This document shows, one piece after another, positions 25,779 through 35,163 of a stretch of 64,000 nt of DNA (the first letter of the stretch is position 1; each line of letters starts with the position of its first letter). The stretch spans positions 744,001 through 808,000 of the forward strand of contig NZ_LUVZ01000001.1 of assembly GCF_001593385.1 (NCBI RefSeq). Reading direction: 5' to 3'. This DNA comes from Chryseobacterium cucumeris (GTDB taxonomy: Bacteria > Bacteroidota > Bacteroidia > Flavobacteriales > Weeksellaceae). Both the position numbers and the translations under genes were made by a program. The notes beneath the pieces are model-generated. The model made no database searches, was not told the origin of the DNA, and was given only the letters and a program-made list of their open reading frames with translations.

Positions 25779-26714
25779 TTATTTTGCTTTAATCTCGGTA
25801 TAAATTTTTTGAGTAAAAGGAGTTTCTACCTCTGTTTCAGTACCATATTTCAATACAGCACCTGCAAACAATTCCAGTTCGTTATCCTTCTTTCCTGAAT
25901 TGATATCAAGCTGTAAGGAAGTTGGAGTTTCAAAAGGAAATGTAGAAGCTTTCTTAAAAGTAGCTTCAACAATATCTTCCTGAAGATTTATTCCTTTCTT
26001 AGCAGCAATCTGTTGTATTTCTTTCATAATTCCGGTGGCTTCATTCTTTTGCTGCTCATCGGTACATACCGCTCCCATGGACGAGTTATGTTTAGCTGTT
26101 ACCAATCCAAAGCTTGCTATAAATATGAATTTTGTCCAGATATCTTTTAATGAATTATCTTTAAAATCAAAGTCAATTTTACTTTCACTCAATAGCTCTG
26201 TAATCCATTCTATAGGTGCAGAAAAATGCTCAGGATCTCTTCCCACTATGATTTTACCTGCATTACCTTTATGTTCTACAGTTCCTCTTTCCTTAATATG
26301 AGAAGCTACATATACACAAGTTGGTAGAACAGTATGATCAGGAATAATGGTGCGTATTCTGTCATAGATATCTGCTCCGTTCATCATCGGAAGAAGGACA
26401 GTATCTTTATGAATGACTGGCAGTAATTGTTTACAGACATTTTCAAGATCATACTCTTTTACACAAATCAGTACCAGATCAGGATTTTTGATCTCACTGA
26501 TGTTCTGCACGATATCATTAGGATAAGTCTGTGAATTGGAATGCTCCGGAGACAGCAATGTCAATCCGTTTTCTTTTACTTTATCATAAGTTTCTCCGCG
26601 GGCAACAAACGAAACGGTATATTTTCCTGTAGTTTCATTAATCTGATTGATTTTAAAACCAAAATAACCGCCTACACCACCCAATCCTACTACTACAATA
26701 TGTTTTTTGTTCAT
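25779..26714 (-). CDS. Ketopantoate reductase (PanE/ApbA) family protein
   Basis: A 311-aa Rossmann enzyme from the ATG at 26714; a TTG six codons upstream is unlikely. The NADPH loop is VVVGLGGVGGYFG at the N-terminus; LVLICVKEYDLENVCKQL and LLPMMNGADIYDRI are typical of the family, as is the helical C-terminal domain (PTSLQLDINSGKKDNELELFAGAVL, with the conserved S-x2-x-D pattern). Family members reduce 2-dehydropantoate to pantoate for CoA synthesis, but many paralogues act on other 2-keto acids. No pan genes are nearby. A Crp/Fnr gene lies 64 bp upstream on the same strand. Confidence 0.82.
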   Translation of the reverse strand: MNKKHIVVVGLGGVGGYFGFKINQINETTGKYTVSFVARGETYDKVKENGLTLLSPEHSNSQTYPNDIVQNISEIKNPDLVLICVKEYDLENVCKQLLPVIHKDTVLLPMMNGADIYDRIRTIIPDHTVLPTCVYVASHIKERGTVEHKGNAGKIIVGRDPEHFSAPIEWITELLSESKIDFDFKDNSLKDIWTKFIFIASFGLVTAKHNSSMGAVCTDEQQKNEATGIMKEIQQIAAKKGINLQEDIVEATFKKASTFPFETPTSLQLDINSGKKDNELELFAGAVLKYGTETEVETPFTQKIYTEIKAK

Positions 26715-26778
26715 GAAATTATTTTTAAGCAAAGATCAGCGATGACATTTAAAATATCACTTGACAAATGAAAAGAAA

Positions 26779-27360
26779 TTACAGTTTATGAATATCTCTT
26801 CTGATCCTGCTCAGTGAGCTGTCTTTAATTCCAAGGTAAGAAGCAATCACTTTCAAAGGAACATGTTGAAAAATATCAGGATCTTTCTTCATCAGGTTAA
26901 AATATCTTGTGGAAGCCTTCTGACTCGCCATTTCGATCAGCCTGTCATGAATATTATAATAATTAAGAACAAAAAGAAGCCTGCTGAACTCTCTGAACTC
27001 GGGAATATTATGGAAATTATGCTGTACATTTTCCAATCCTGTTTCCCAGAAAACGCAATCGGTTACGGTCTGGTATATTTCTTTGGCAGGCTGCTGTCTG
27101 AAAAAGGACAGAAAATCATTTACAAAACAGGGAGCCGTATAAATATTTGTTGTGATTTCCTCATTATCTTCATTCAATATAAATGAACGGACATATCCTT
27201 TTTCCAGAAAATAGGTTTTGGTACTGATTGCATTTTTATCCAGTAAAACAGTATTCGCTTTTAAATTAAAATGGTTGAATTTTTCTGTAATTTTTTCCAC
27301 CACCTCAGCTTGGATACTGAATAAGGAATGAAAGTAGATATTAAGTGATGATTTGTCCAT
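26779..27360 (-). CDS. Crp/Fnr family regulator
   Basis: A 193-aa protein from the ATG at 27360 (the longer TTG frame adds 14 residues that do not fit the family). N-terminal sensor barrel (ANTVLLDKNAISTKTYFLEKGYVRSFILNEDNEEITTNIYTAPCFVNDFLSF) and C-terminal HTH (HVPLKVIASYLGIKDSSLSRIRRDI). It is of the same short class as the other two Crp/Fnr proteins in the window but clearly different in sequence. It may control the reductase gene just downstream. Ligand unknown. Confidence 0.84.
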   Translation of the reverse strand: MDKSSLNIYFHSLFSIQAEVVEKITEKFNHFNLKANTVLLDKNAISTKTYFLEKGYVRSFILNEDNEEITTNIYTAPCFVNDFLSFFRQQPAKEIYQTVTDCVFWETGLENVQHNFHNIPEFREFSRLLFVLNYYNIHDRLIEMASQKASTRYFNLMKKDPDIFQHVPLKVIASYLGIKDSSLSRIRRDIHKL

Positions 27361-27526
27361 TAGGTATTGTCCTAAATCTATTTTAAGGTCTAAAAATAGC
27401 AATAATTTGTGGAAGTTTGGTTAATCAGAAATTGTAAAACCACTCGTCAAAAATTCTCTGAATTTTCGCCTCCCCTCCGGAGAAGGGGAATTTTTCACAT
27501 CATAAGAAATGATATCTATAAAATAC

Positions 27527-27559
27527 AAAACCCTTTAAACATTGGGCTTAAAGGGTTTT
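27527..27559 (-). terminator. Intrinsic terminator after DUF4041 gene
   Basis: A perfect 12-bp stem AAAACCCTTTAA / TTAAAGGGTTTT with a 9-nt loop. It belongs to the minus-strand gene ending at 27576. Confidence 0.8.
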
Positions 27560-27575
27560 TATTTTTGTAGAAAAG

Positions 27576-29246
27576 TTATTCTTCTGAGAGAACTTCATCA
27601 TAAGTAACAGGATCTGTAACTTCCTGATATTGTTCCCATTCTGCTTCAAGCTGTTTATTCGTTTTCATATCTTCTTCAAGCTTCAAAGTTTCACGGTACT
27701 GTTTTGCTTCTGCTGCAAGTGTCCATTTGCAAGCAATTCCAATAGAATCAATATAGTTTCTAACATCATGAATATTCAACTTAAAAAACTCTTTTCTAGG
27801 ATTAATTTTATTAAGCTGACTTTTCAAAAATTTCTTGTGAAGCTGTTTTTCCAATGCGGGAGCATCTTCAGCATATATCATGGCATGAACATCGAACTCA
27901 AAAGGGACACTTGCATCCCCAAGCTCACGAACACGGTCTAAAGGATCCAAACGTCTTGTCATACCAATTTTATAAACATCTTCTCCAAATGAACCGATAT
28001 TTGAAATAATATATACATTTCCGGTTCTGGTCTGCTGTGCCATTGAGATTGCTCTTTGATTTTTCTCTTCAGCCTGGGTAAGCTTTTGCTGTAATTCTTC
28101 AAGCTGCTGCTGAAAAAGTATTTTTTGCTCCTCATTAGCTCTAGCTACCTGAGATTCAGCTTTCTCAATCAGCCTTTTTAAAGTCTGTTCTTCTTTTTCT
28201 GCCTCTTTGATTGCTTTTTCATAATCTTTACGTGCTCTTTCTTCTTCTCGAATCTGCTCACGAATTTGTCTTTGCTCTTCCTGTTCCTGCCATTTTAACT
28301 CCTGGACAACTACAGCCCAACGTAATTCTTCAACTCTCGCACTATGGTATATTTCGGATATTCTCGCATTTCTAAAAGCCTGTCCATTAAAATTAACTAA
28401 TTGGAATGCATCATCCATCTTTTGTTTCAGAATACCAAAATTATCTTTCTTTACAGACGCCAAAATAGAATCTACTTTCCCGTTATAGGCATCAATAACA
28501 AAATCAATAGCTGTATTTCTTCTTGATTCATCCATATAATCACAGATACCAGCTTGTCTGCTTATAATCATAAGTTTATTATTTTGTCTGAGTTTTTTAA
28601 GATTATCACCCGCTTCTTTGTGGCCAAAATCTTCTGCCAATTCATCCAATAAAGTATATGTTGGTATCAGATATTCATTACCATAACCTTGAATCACATT
28701 TTTCATTGCTTTTATTCTATCAGCAATCTGATCAGCTTCTTTTAAACTTCGATAGGCATCTCCACCTATTGATTCTGCCTTTAATTCTGCATTTTCCACA
28801 ATACGCTTAGCTTCATTCACAGCATTTTCATACAGTAATTCTATTTCTCTGGTTTTCTTTTCAGTGATTTCCTTTACATTTCTACGAATTTCCCGTGCCT
28901 GGCTCTGTGCTTCTGAAAACTCCTGCCCAGCTTTTTCTTTCAATCTCAGACTATCTCTTTCAGCTTTTTTAAGAAGATAATCACATTCAACCTTTACATC
29001 AATAATATCTTGATATTTTCGTAATGCATCATTATGTTGTAATAATTCTGCTATCTTTTTGCTCAGAGTAACCTTATCAAGGTGAAGTTTAGAAATTTCT
29101 ACTTTCAATAGACTATTTTCTTGGTTCAGATTTGTAATTTGAGTATTTTTTTGAAGGAGTTCTTTTTTTAATTTTCCTGAAGTACTGAAGGCATATATTA
29201 TCAGTACAAATAAAATAATGATCAATAAAATTTCCATGGTCGACAT
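27576..29246 (-). CDS. Membrane-anchored DUF4041 / T5orf172 (GIY-YIG-like) protein
   Basis: A 556-aa protein with an N-terminal transmembrane anchor (about 5-20), coiled coil (about 22-155), a DUF4041-type middle region (about 160-310, AYRSLKEADQIADRIKAMKNVIQGYG), a second long charged coiled coil (about 315-405) and a C-terminal T5orf172/MUG113-type domain. In the last, VYIISN (411-416), YKIGMT (425-430), Arg-rich DRVRELG and Glu466 (ALEKQLHKKF) recall the GIY-YIG nuclease core. The architecture is seen in phage-linked and accessory genes; function is not established. It stands alone with its own terminator. The anchor suggests action at the inner membrane. Confidence 0.8.
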   Translation of the reverse strand: MSTMEILLIIILFVLIIYAFSTSGKLKKELLQKNTQITNLNQENSLLKVEISKLHLDKVTLSKKIAELLQHNDALRKYQDIIDVKVECDYLLKKAERDSLRLKEKAGQEFSEAQSQAREIRRNVKEITEKKTREIELLYENAVNEAKRIVENAELKAESIGGDAYRSLKEADQIADRIKAMKNVIQGYGNEYLIPTYTLLDELAEDFGHKEAGDNLKKLRQNNKLMIISRQAGICDYMDESRRNTAIDFVIDAYNGKVDSILASVKKDNFGILKQKMDDAFQLVNFNGQAFRNARISEIYHSARVEELRWAVVVQELKWQEQEEQRQIREQIREEERARKDYEKAIKEAEKEEQTLKRLIEKAESQVARANEEQKILFQQQLEELQQKLTQAEEKNQRAISMAQQTRTGNVYIISNIGSFGEDVYKIGMTRRLDPLDRVRELGDASVPFEFDVHAMIYAEDAPALEKQLHKKFLKSQLNKINPRKEFFKLNIHDVRNYIDSIGIACKWTLAAEAKQYRETLKLEEDMKTNKQLEAEWEQYQEVTDPVTYDEVLSEE

Positions 29247-29464
29247 CTTTTTTCCGGCAATATTAAATAAAAAGAATGGCTACAACTTACGGAAAACCAT
29301 AATTTAAAGGGTTTTATATTTTAAATGTTCGAATTTGATTCCCTAGGACTTTTAATGAGAAAGATTCATTAATAATTATCACGATGAATTTCACATGACT
29401 TGGTGATCTATAGCAAATTTTGTAATTTTCTTCATTAAAAATAAGTATTAAACGGACCAAGATT

Positions 29465-30220
29465 ATGGATATTGATTTCACTTATAACTTTATCGAACCT
29501 GATAAGGAGATTGCAGATTTCGTTGAAAATCTGGGTACTTTTCAGAACCTTTCGGATGAAGCAAAAGAGGTGGTGATCATTCCTGATGGAAGAATTGATT
29601 TATTTTTTTCAGAGTCCGTTTCAGAGCCTTTTCATATTACCCTTCTCGGGCTGGAAACTTATCCTGAGCAAAGATATATCGCTCCTCATACCCTTGCTTT
29701 TGTTATCAGCTTTAAACCTATAGCAGTTGAATATATTTTACATACCTCTATTGCCGATTTATTAAACCTAGGAAAGGAACTCTCTCCTGATTTCTGGAAT
29801 TTTAAAGCTGACGATATAAAGGATTTTAATCATTGCTGTACAAAAGCCACTCAAAAAATAAAAGAACTTCTTCCTCAGAAAATAGATGAGAGAAAACGCC
29901 GACTTTTTGAATTGGTTTATACTTCAAAAGGGGAAATGAGCGTACAGGAACTTTCCGAAAAAACAGGCTGGAGCAGCAGACAGATCAATCGTTATTTTAC
30001 CAAACAGCTTGGCTTGTCATTAAAAGCCTACACTACTATTTTACGTTTCAGAACATCATTGGAACATATTGCCCAGGGAAGACTTTTCCCGGAACTCAAT
30101 TATACCGATCAGAATCATTTCATCAAAGAAGTGAAGAAATTTTCAGGAGTTGTTCCTAAAGAATTATCCAAAAATAAAAACGACCGATTTGTACTATTAT
30201 CGGTATTGAAAGGAAAATAA
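29465..30220 (+). CDS. AraC family transcriptional regulator
   Basis: A 251-aa regulator. The N-terminal half (EKEIADFVENLGTF-type start, then VVIIPDGRIDLFFSES and HITLLGLETYPEQRYIAPHTLAFVISFKPIAVEYIL) is a DUF6597-like sensor domain. The C-terminal HTH pair is MSVQELSEKTGWSSRQINRYFTKQLGLSLKAYTTILRFR and the NYTDQNHFIKEVKKFSGVVPKEL signature. The flavin monooxygenase gene follows after 27 bp, so this regulator probably governs its own operon. Confidence 0.85.
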   Translation: MDIDFTYNFIEPDKEIADFVENLGTFQNLSDEAKEVVIIPDGRIDLFFSESVSEPFHITLLGLETYPEQRYIAPHTLAFVISFKPIAVEYILHTSIADLLNLGKELSPDFWNFKADDIKDFNHCCTKATQKIKELLPQKIDERKRRLFELVYTSKGEMSVQELSEKTGWSSRQINRYFTKQLGLSLKAYTTILRFRTSLEHIAQGRLFPELNYTDQNHFIKEVKKFSGVVPKELSKNKNDRFVLLSVLKGK

Positions 30221-30247
30221 ATTTGCATTGTAAAATTTAAATCAACA

Positions 30248-31408
30248 ATGCTTATAGACAATAAATCAATAGCAATCGTTGGTGGCGGTCCTGCAGGACT
30301 TACACTGGCAAGACTTTTACAACTGAAAGGTGCAAATGTAAAAGTATACGAAAGAGATTTTAATAAAAATGCCCGTGTACAGGGTTCTCCTCTTGATATG
30401 CATGAAGATTCTGGGCTGGCTGCCATACGCAAAGCAGAACTTCTTGAAGAGTTTAAAAAGGCTTTCCGTCCGGGTGCAGACAGAACTCTGATCATGAATG
30501 AAAAGGCCGAAATATTTTTTAACGATCATAAAACAAAGCCTGAAGAAGATTTCGGCCATGAAAATTTTCGCCCTGAAATAGATCGCGGTCCATTAAGAAA
30601 TATGCTGCTGGAATCTCTAGATCCTGAAACCGTTGTCTGGGACAGTCATTTTCTCTCTATGGAGCGTAAGGGTGAAGGCTGGCTGCTGCATTTTAAAAAT
30701 GGAAATTCTGTGTATGCTGATCTTGTCGTTGCTTCAGATGGTGCCAATTCTAAAATCCGCCCTTATCTCACTGATAGTAAACCTATTTATTCCGGAATCA
30801 TTATGCTGGAAGGAAATATTTCAAAAGAAAATGCTCCTCAGATTGATGCTTTGATCAAAGGGGGAAAAATTATGGCATTTGGAAATTCTCAAAATATCTT
30901 AATGGGTCAAAAAGGCAATGGAGATCTCGGATTTTATGCAAGCTTTAAAGCAGATGAGCATTGGCCTGCCACTTGCGGTCTTGATTTTTCTGATACTGCA
31001 CAGATGCTAAAATGGTTCAAAACAGAATACCCGGAATGGAGCCCAATCTGGGAGGAACTTTTTGAAAATGCAAAAACTCCTTTTATTCCACGTTTGATCT
31101 ACTCTATGCCTTTAGATCAAACGTGGGAAACTCTTCCCAACCTCACACTGATTGGGGATGCAGCCCACGTAATGCCTCCATTTGCTGGAGAAGGTGCTAA
31201 TATGGCTATGCTGGACGCCCTTGAACTGAGTGAATATTTAACAGATGAGAATTGTAAAACCTTACAGGAAGCCATTTCCGTCTACGAACATCATATGCGT
31301 AAGAGAGCTGCTACAGCTACGCAGGAATCCCTTGAAAATGGAGAACGAATGCACTCTGAAACCTCATTAGCCACTATGCTTGATTTTTTTAATAGCCATT
31401 TGGATTAA
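30248..31408 (+). CDS. Tet(X)-like FAD-dependent monooxygenase
   Basis: A 386-aa class A flavoprotein monooxygenase. The FAD Rossmann motif is IVGGGPAG (Gly12-Gly17) with Glu35 closing the first beta-alpha-beta unit; DG near 164 and GDAAHVMPPFAGEGANMAM (303-321) are the second and third FAD motifs. Local similarity to Tet(X) is clear by eye: start, VYERD, the WD...L...E...W.L.F segment and the GDAAHxMPPFAGxG block all align, with similar length (Tet(X) is about 388 aa). Tet(X) hydroxylates and inactivates tetracyclines; whether this homologue does cannot be told from sequence. It is co-oriented with an AraC regulator. Confidence 0.85.
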   Translation: MLIDNKSIAIVGGGPAGLTLARLLQLKGANVKVYERDFNKNARVQGSPLDMHEDSGLAAIRKAELLEEFKKAFRPGADRTLIMNEKAEIFFNDHKTKPEEDFGHENFRPEIDRGPLRNMLLESLDPETVVWDSHFLSMERKGEGWLLHFKNGNSVYADLVVASDGANSKIRPYLTDSKPIYSGIIMLEGNISKENAPQIDALIKGGKIMAFGNSQNILMGQKGNGDLGFYASFKADEHWPATCGLDFSDTAQMLKWFKTEYPEWSPIWEELFENAKTPFIPRLIYSMPLDQTWETLPNLTLIGDAAHVMPPFAGEGANMAMLDALELSEYLTDENCKTLQEAISVYEHHMRKRAATATQESLENGERMHSETSLATMLDFFNSHLD

Positions 31409-31416
31409 TGATCATC

Positions 31417-31450
31417 AAAAGGCTGCCTTCAGTTGAAGACAGCCTTTTTT
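31417..31450. terminator. Bidirectional terminator
   Basis: Stem GGCTGCCTTC / GAAGACAGCC (one mismatch), loop AGTT, with AAAA before and TTTTTT after. It serves the convergent monooxygenase and metalloprotease genes. Confidence 0.8.
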
Positions 31451-31515
31451 CCCTCTTGAAATAATTCTTTTTCTCTCCGCCTTTAGATCCTGATACGGAG
31501 ATTCATTCGTGTTGT

Positions 31516-34500
31516 TTATTTTTTGATTAATTTGTTATTGTAAGTGTTTTTCTCATCTTTTATGGTGATCACATACATTCCTTTTACAAGAGAAGCTACA
31601 TTGATTTTTCCATCAATCTTACCTTCCTGAACAAGTCTTCCATCCGCACTGTAAATTTTGTAGTCACCTTTACCTTTAAGATTTTTCACTTCTACAAATG
31701 TATCTGCAGGATTAGGATAAATAGATACCTCTGATGATTTTGTATCTACCGTTTCTCTCACAGCAAGGGTACTCGCAGTAATTTTCACAGGAAGATCCAT
31801 AATACCTCCCGCCTGGCTTGCCAGCTCACCACATACGCTATTCAAAGCACTCGTTGAAAATTCACCAACCACTCTCATTCTTAACACCTTATCTCCAGAA
31901 TAAGAGGTAGCAGGAACCGTGAAGTTAAAACTTGGCAGCCCAATATTACCTGCATTTGTTGTTGCTGAAGTCTGTCCTACCCTTTCTGTAGCTTCAAATA
32001 CTCCGTTTCTGTTGTAATCAATCCAGGCAGATAGATTTACCGGTATTCCGTTTTGCAACAGATTCCCTATTCTAGGCGTAAGCGTATAGGTACTACCTTG
32101 TGTCAAATTAACTACCTTAGTAAGATCTTCGCTTAAATCTTTATAAGATCTTGCTGTAAGATCACTATAATCAAGATTTGCAACAGTAACTTTTAAGATG
32201 GATCCTACATAAGGTGAACCTGAATTTAAAAGGCAGTAATCAACTCCAGTCTTTAATCCTTTTGTTTTGAATGTATAATTATTAGAGAAAGCCCCGGAAA
32301 CAGAATTAACTACAGCCGCTACCTGTACTTCATAATTGGTTTCATCTTCTAAATTATTCAGAACTACAGAATTTGCCTGGCTTACAGCATTAGACCAGTT
32401 TGCCGTTCCTGCTTTTCTGTAATTAACAGAGTAAGTAGCTCCCGGAACGCTATTCCAGGATACCCTTGCCGTTGTTTTAAAGATCTCCGTATCTATAGTG
32501 GAAATACCTGTAGGTGCGGACGTAGAAGATGTAGGTGCAGCCCCCACAGTAATAGCAGGAGACACGGCATAAAAGATATTTCCTACAGCTGAAACTCTTA
32601 GTTTTATAGCTCCATTTATATTTCCTGGCATTTGTGCGCTATAACTCCCGGTGTTTGGTGTTGCAGCAACCAGATTTGTCCAGGTTGTTCCATTATCTGT
32701 AGTGTAATCAATTTTTACACTCGCTGTATTATAAGGTGCAGCATTTGTATTGGCAACATCCCAATAAATTGTATTTACTGCATCATTATACAATACTGAA
32801 GATGCAGTAAGCCCATTGAATTTGAACGGTCCGTCATTCCCTACAGTCACTGTAGTTGTTGAACTTGAAACCATAGGACGCTGAGCGTTTTGATCTCTTA
32901 CTGTTACAGCATAATTCAATGTTCGGGGGATATAAGATACCGTTTCCCATGCTTGCTTGTCTGTTAGAATTCCATTCATAACGCTCGCCAACTTTGGAAA
33001 ATATCTTCTTCCGTTTGCCGTACCAGGAACTGATCTTGATAAAGCTCCTTTTGGATTGTATCCCCATCCGCTATCCCCTGAAATTGTAGAAAATTCATCT
33101 GTACTGTCATTCTGTTCCCAGGTATAGTTTACAGGATCATTTTCTGCATCAATGGCTAAAGCTTCAAGATAATAAGCGGTTCCTTTAGGAATACTATAAG
33201 CCACCAAAGGATTAATAGCTGGCGCTGTATTATTGTTTATATTTTGAGAGGCTCCACAATTAAGTTTATTTTCTAAATTAGTTAATACCTGATCGATGGA
33301 TTTATAATGGAAGTATCCATCGGCGTTAGCCTGCACATTATCATAGGTAATTCCGGCATAGCCCATAATAGTAGTACCTCCTCCAGGCTCTACATTGGCT
33401 CCCTGATTGGCATCTGTGACAGAAGTATTTGAAAATGTGTGATTAGCTCCCAATTGATGTCCCATTTCATGAGCTGCAGTAAAGTCAAAAACTTCACCTA
33501 CAGGAACAGGTCCCTGGGTATAAGCTGAACCTTTTTTTATTTCAGTATTAGTGGCCGGATCTACACAGACAATTCCGATTCCCCCTGCATTTCCGCTTCT
33601 TTCTGCATTTTGATTAAGAACATGCCCGATATCATAGTTGGCATTTCCTACTACAGAAGTAAGGGTCTGTTGCAACTGTAAATTTAAATTATTAGAATAA
33701 GGATCTGTAGCCGGATCAAGATAGATGATATCCGGAAGATTCTGAACGGTCAGATGAGCTCCGAAATCTCGTTCAAAAACTCCGTTTATGCGGGTCATCG
33801 TATTATTCATGGCAGCCAGCACTACTCCTTTCTTTACGTCGTCGGTTGCATTGGCCGGAGTTCCTGCTGCAGTTAATTGATATTGGCTGTATTCTCCTGT
33901 AACGGACAATGCCATTCTAAAATCTCTGTATTTTGTATTGGTAGGTCTGCTGGCGATTCCAACTCCGGAAAGCATTTTTTTACCATTCTCTACCAACTTA
34001 TTAATATCCTTAAAATCACGTTCTCCGGTATCACATTTAAAGCCATGCTCTCCTTCATTCTTTGTTTTATAGAATACTCCATACGTCTGTTTATCAGCAC
34101 TTATTGGCTCTATAAACTGGAATATACCATTTTTAATGATCATAGACTGCATATCATTAGGAGATGTACTGAATCTTAAATACTTAGATGGATCATCCAC
34201 ACCTACTCCCGTATAAGATCCCAGTTGATATTTATCGGCCAGGGATTTATCAAGTACAGGATTGCTATAGACAGCAAACTTTTCAATCTTTCCGTCCACA
34301 GTTGGTAGAGAAATAATAACCGGCGTTGCACCCTTCCCGGTTTCTTCAGCATTTCTTAGCATTTCGCGAAGAGATTTCAGATCCACTCTATAAGAATGTT
34401 GTACTTCTACTCCTTCTCTTATCTGTGAAGTTTTCTGAGAGACAGATTCCCATCTCTGAGCATTGAAAACCGTAAAACAAGATGCTAATGCACAAACGAA

Positions 34501-34518
34501 TAAAATTCTTTTTTTCAT
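31516..34518 (-). CDS. Secreted reprolysin-type metalloprotease with T9SS signal
   Basis: A 1000-aa exported protein: signal peptide (1-20), propeptide-like region (about 21-195), M12B-type catalytic domain (about 196-425) with the zinc motif HEMGHQLGANH (350-360) and downstream Met-turn candidate IMGYAG, beta-sandwich region, fibronectin type III domain (about 665-755, ISTIDTEIFKTTARVSWNSVPGATYSVNYRK), GEVED domain (about 800-890, SAWIDYNRNGVFEATERVG) and a type A T9SS sorting domain (about 925-1000, SIYPNPADTFVEV ending NNKLIKK). It should be secreted by the Por system and degrade external proteins. The gene is monocistronic, with a long intergenic region upstream. Confidence 0.9.
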   Translation of the reverse strand: MKKRILFVCALASCFTVFNAQRWESVSQKTSQIREGVEVQHSYRVDLKSLREMLRNAEETGKGATPVIISLPTVDGKIEKFAVYSNPVLDKSLADKYQLGSYTGVGVDDPSKYLRFSTSPNDMQSMIIKNGIFQFIEPISADKQTYGVFYKTKNEGEHGFKCDTGERDFKDINKLVENGKKMLSGVGIASRPTNTKYRDFRMALSVTGEYSQYQLTAAGTPANATDDVKKGVVLAAMNNTMTRINGVFERDFGAHLTVQNLPDIIYLDPATDPYSNNLNLQLQQTLTSVVGNANYDIGHVLNQNAERSGNAGGIGIVCVDPATNTEIKKGSAYTQGPVPVGEVFDFTAAHEMGHQLGANHTFSNTSVTDANQGANVEPGGGTTIMGYAGITYDNVQANADGYFHYKSIDQVLTNLENKLNCGASQNINNNTAPAINPLVAYSIPKGTAYYLEALAIDAENDPVNYTWEQNDSTDEFSTISGDSGWGYNPKGALSRSVPGTANGRRYFPKLASVMNGILTDKQAWETVSYIPRTLNYAVTVRDQNAQRPMVSSSTTTVTVGNDGPFKFNGLTASSVLYNDAVNTIYWDVANTNAAPYNTASVKIDYTTDNGTTWTNLVAATPNTGSYSAQMPGNINGAIKLRVSAVGNIFYAVSPAITVGAAPTSSTSAPTGISTIDTEIFKTTARVSWNSVPGATYSVNYRKAGTANWSNAVSQANSVVLNNLEDETNYEVQVAAVVNSVSGAFSNNYTFKTKGLKTGVDYCLLNSGSPYVGSILKVTVANLDYSDLTARSYKDLSEDLTKVVNLTQGSTYTLTPRIGNLLQNGIPVNLSAWIDYNRNGVFEATERVGQTSATTNAGNIGLPSFNFTVPATSYSGDKVLRMRVVGEFSTSALNSVCGELASQAGGIMDLPVKITASTLAVRETVDTKSSEVSIYPNPADTFVEVKNLKGKGDYKIYSADGRLVQEGKIDGKINVASLVKGMYVITIKDEKNTYNNKLIKK

Positions 34519-35014
34519 AGATTTATTTAAAATTACTTTGGTTGTATGATTATAGGTAGCTCATTTTTATCAAAAGATCATTTTGGATTCTGATCAGTCC
34601 ACTTAAGTATTATCATAAGTTCAACAAAATGAAATCCATGATGCAAAATTCACAACAAATCACTCCACAAAACTTGCATATTCCAAATAAAAAACAAAAA
34701 TAAATGATACTACACATATACAACAGCAATTACAAATGTTTAATTATCAACCACTTAGATTTAACACCTAATTTTGTCTTAAATAGTTGTGTTTTTATAC
34801 GTACATATTATTAAAAATTTCCATCTAAGGACGGATGAAAAAACAATACTGAATATCAGATGAAAAAAAGATGAATTAAAACAAGAATAATCAAAAGACG
34901 CGGTGCAAAAAAGGAACACATTCGAAGAACACCGGCTCTTTTTTAAAAATAAGTTAGCAAATCGACTACAAATCACAATCGTTTAAATACCAACAATTTA
35001 AACAATCGAATACA
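34519..35014. other. Long AT-rich intergenic region
   Basis: About 500 bp with no convincing gene; the short open frames here are rich in rare composition and lack starts that make sense. It holds the upstream region of the metalloprotease and an inverted repeat GTTTAAAT (34981-34988) / ATTTAAAC (34996-35003). The rest shows no signal I can name. Confidence 0.5.
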
Positions 35015-35035
35015 CCATGTAGTACCCATGTAGTA
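35015..35035. repeat. Direct repeat upstream of putative small RNA
   Basis: CCATGTAGTA occurs at 35015-35024 and 35026-35035, an 11-bp period (one helical turn), 12 bp before a TTG that could be a -33 element. It could be an activator site. Confidence 0.45.
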
Positions 35036-35082
35036 TAGTCTTTTTTCTTGTTTCCATTAAAAATTTTCATATTTGACCATTG

Positions 35083-35160
35083 AGACCACTTAAAAAACCG
35101 GGTGGTGAAAAGAGAATATTTCGAGTACTGTCTGACCTGATAAATCAGACAGTTTTTTTT
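35083..35160 (+). ncRNA. Putative intergenic small RNA
   Basis: A strong plus-strand terminator (ACTGTCTGA at 35127-35135, TCAGACAGT at 35145-35153, then a T run to 35160) has no plus-strand gene before it. A promoter-like TTG (35048-35050), 17 bp, CATATTTG (35068-35075, one mismatch to TAnnTTTG) would start a transcript near 35083. That RNA of about 78 nt would also contain an ACCAC/GTGGT hairpin (35085-35106). Limits are approximate. Confidence 0.4.
35127..35160 (+). terminator. Orphan plus-strand terminator
   Basis: A 9-bp stem ACTGTCTGA / TCAGACAGT followed by eight T on the plus strand. On the minus strand it lacks a T run after the stem, so it points only rightward, towards the 3' end of the minus-strand gene at 35164. 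Confidence 0.7.
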
Positions 35161-35163
35161 GGT

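Noticed and set aside
27461..27495. Hairpin in CCTCCCCTCCGGAGAAGGGG region
   Set aside because: Only about five bases pair well, and it lies upstream of a start rather than after a gene; no clear role.
34779..34976. Minus-strand 65-codon ORF in the long intergenic gap
   Set aside because: Low-complexity, Cys/Phe/Ser-rich translation with no sensible start; AT-rich chance frame.
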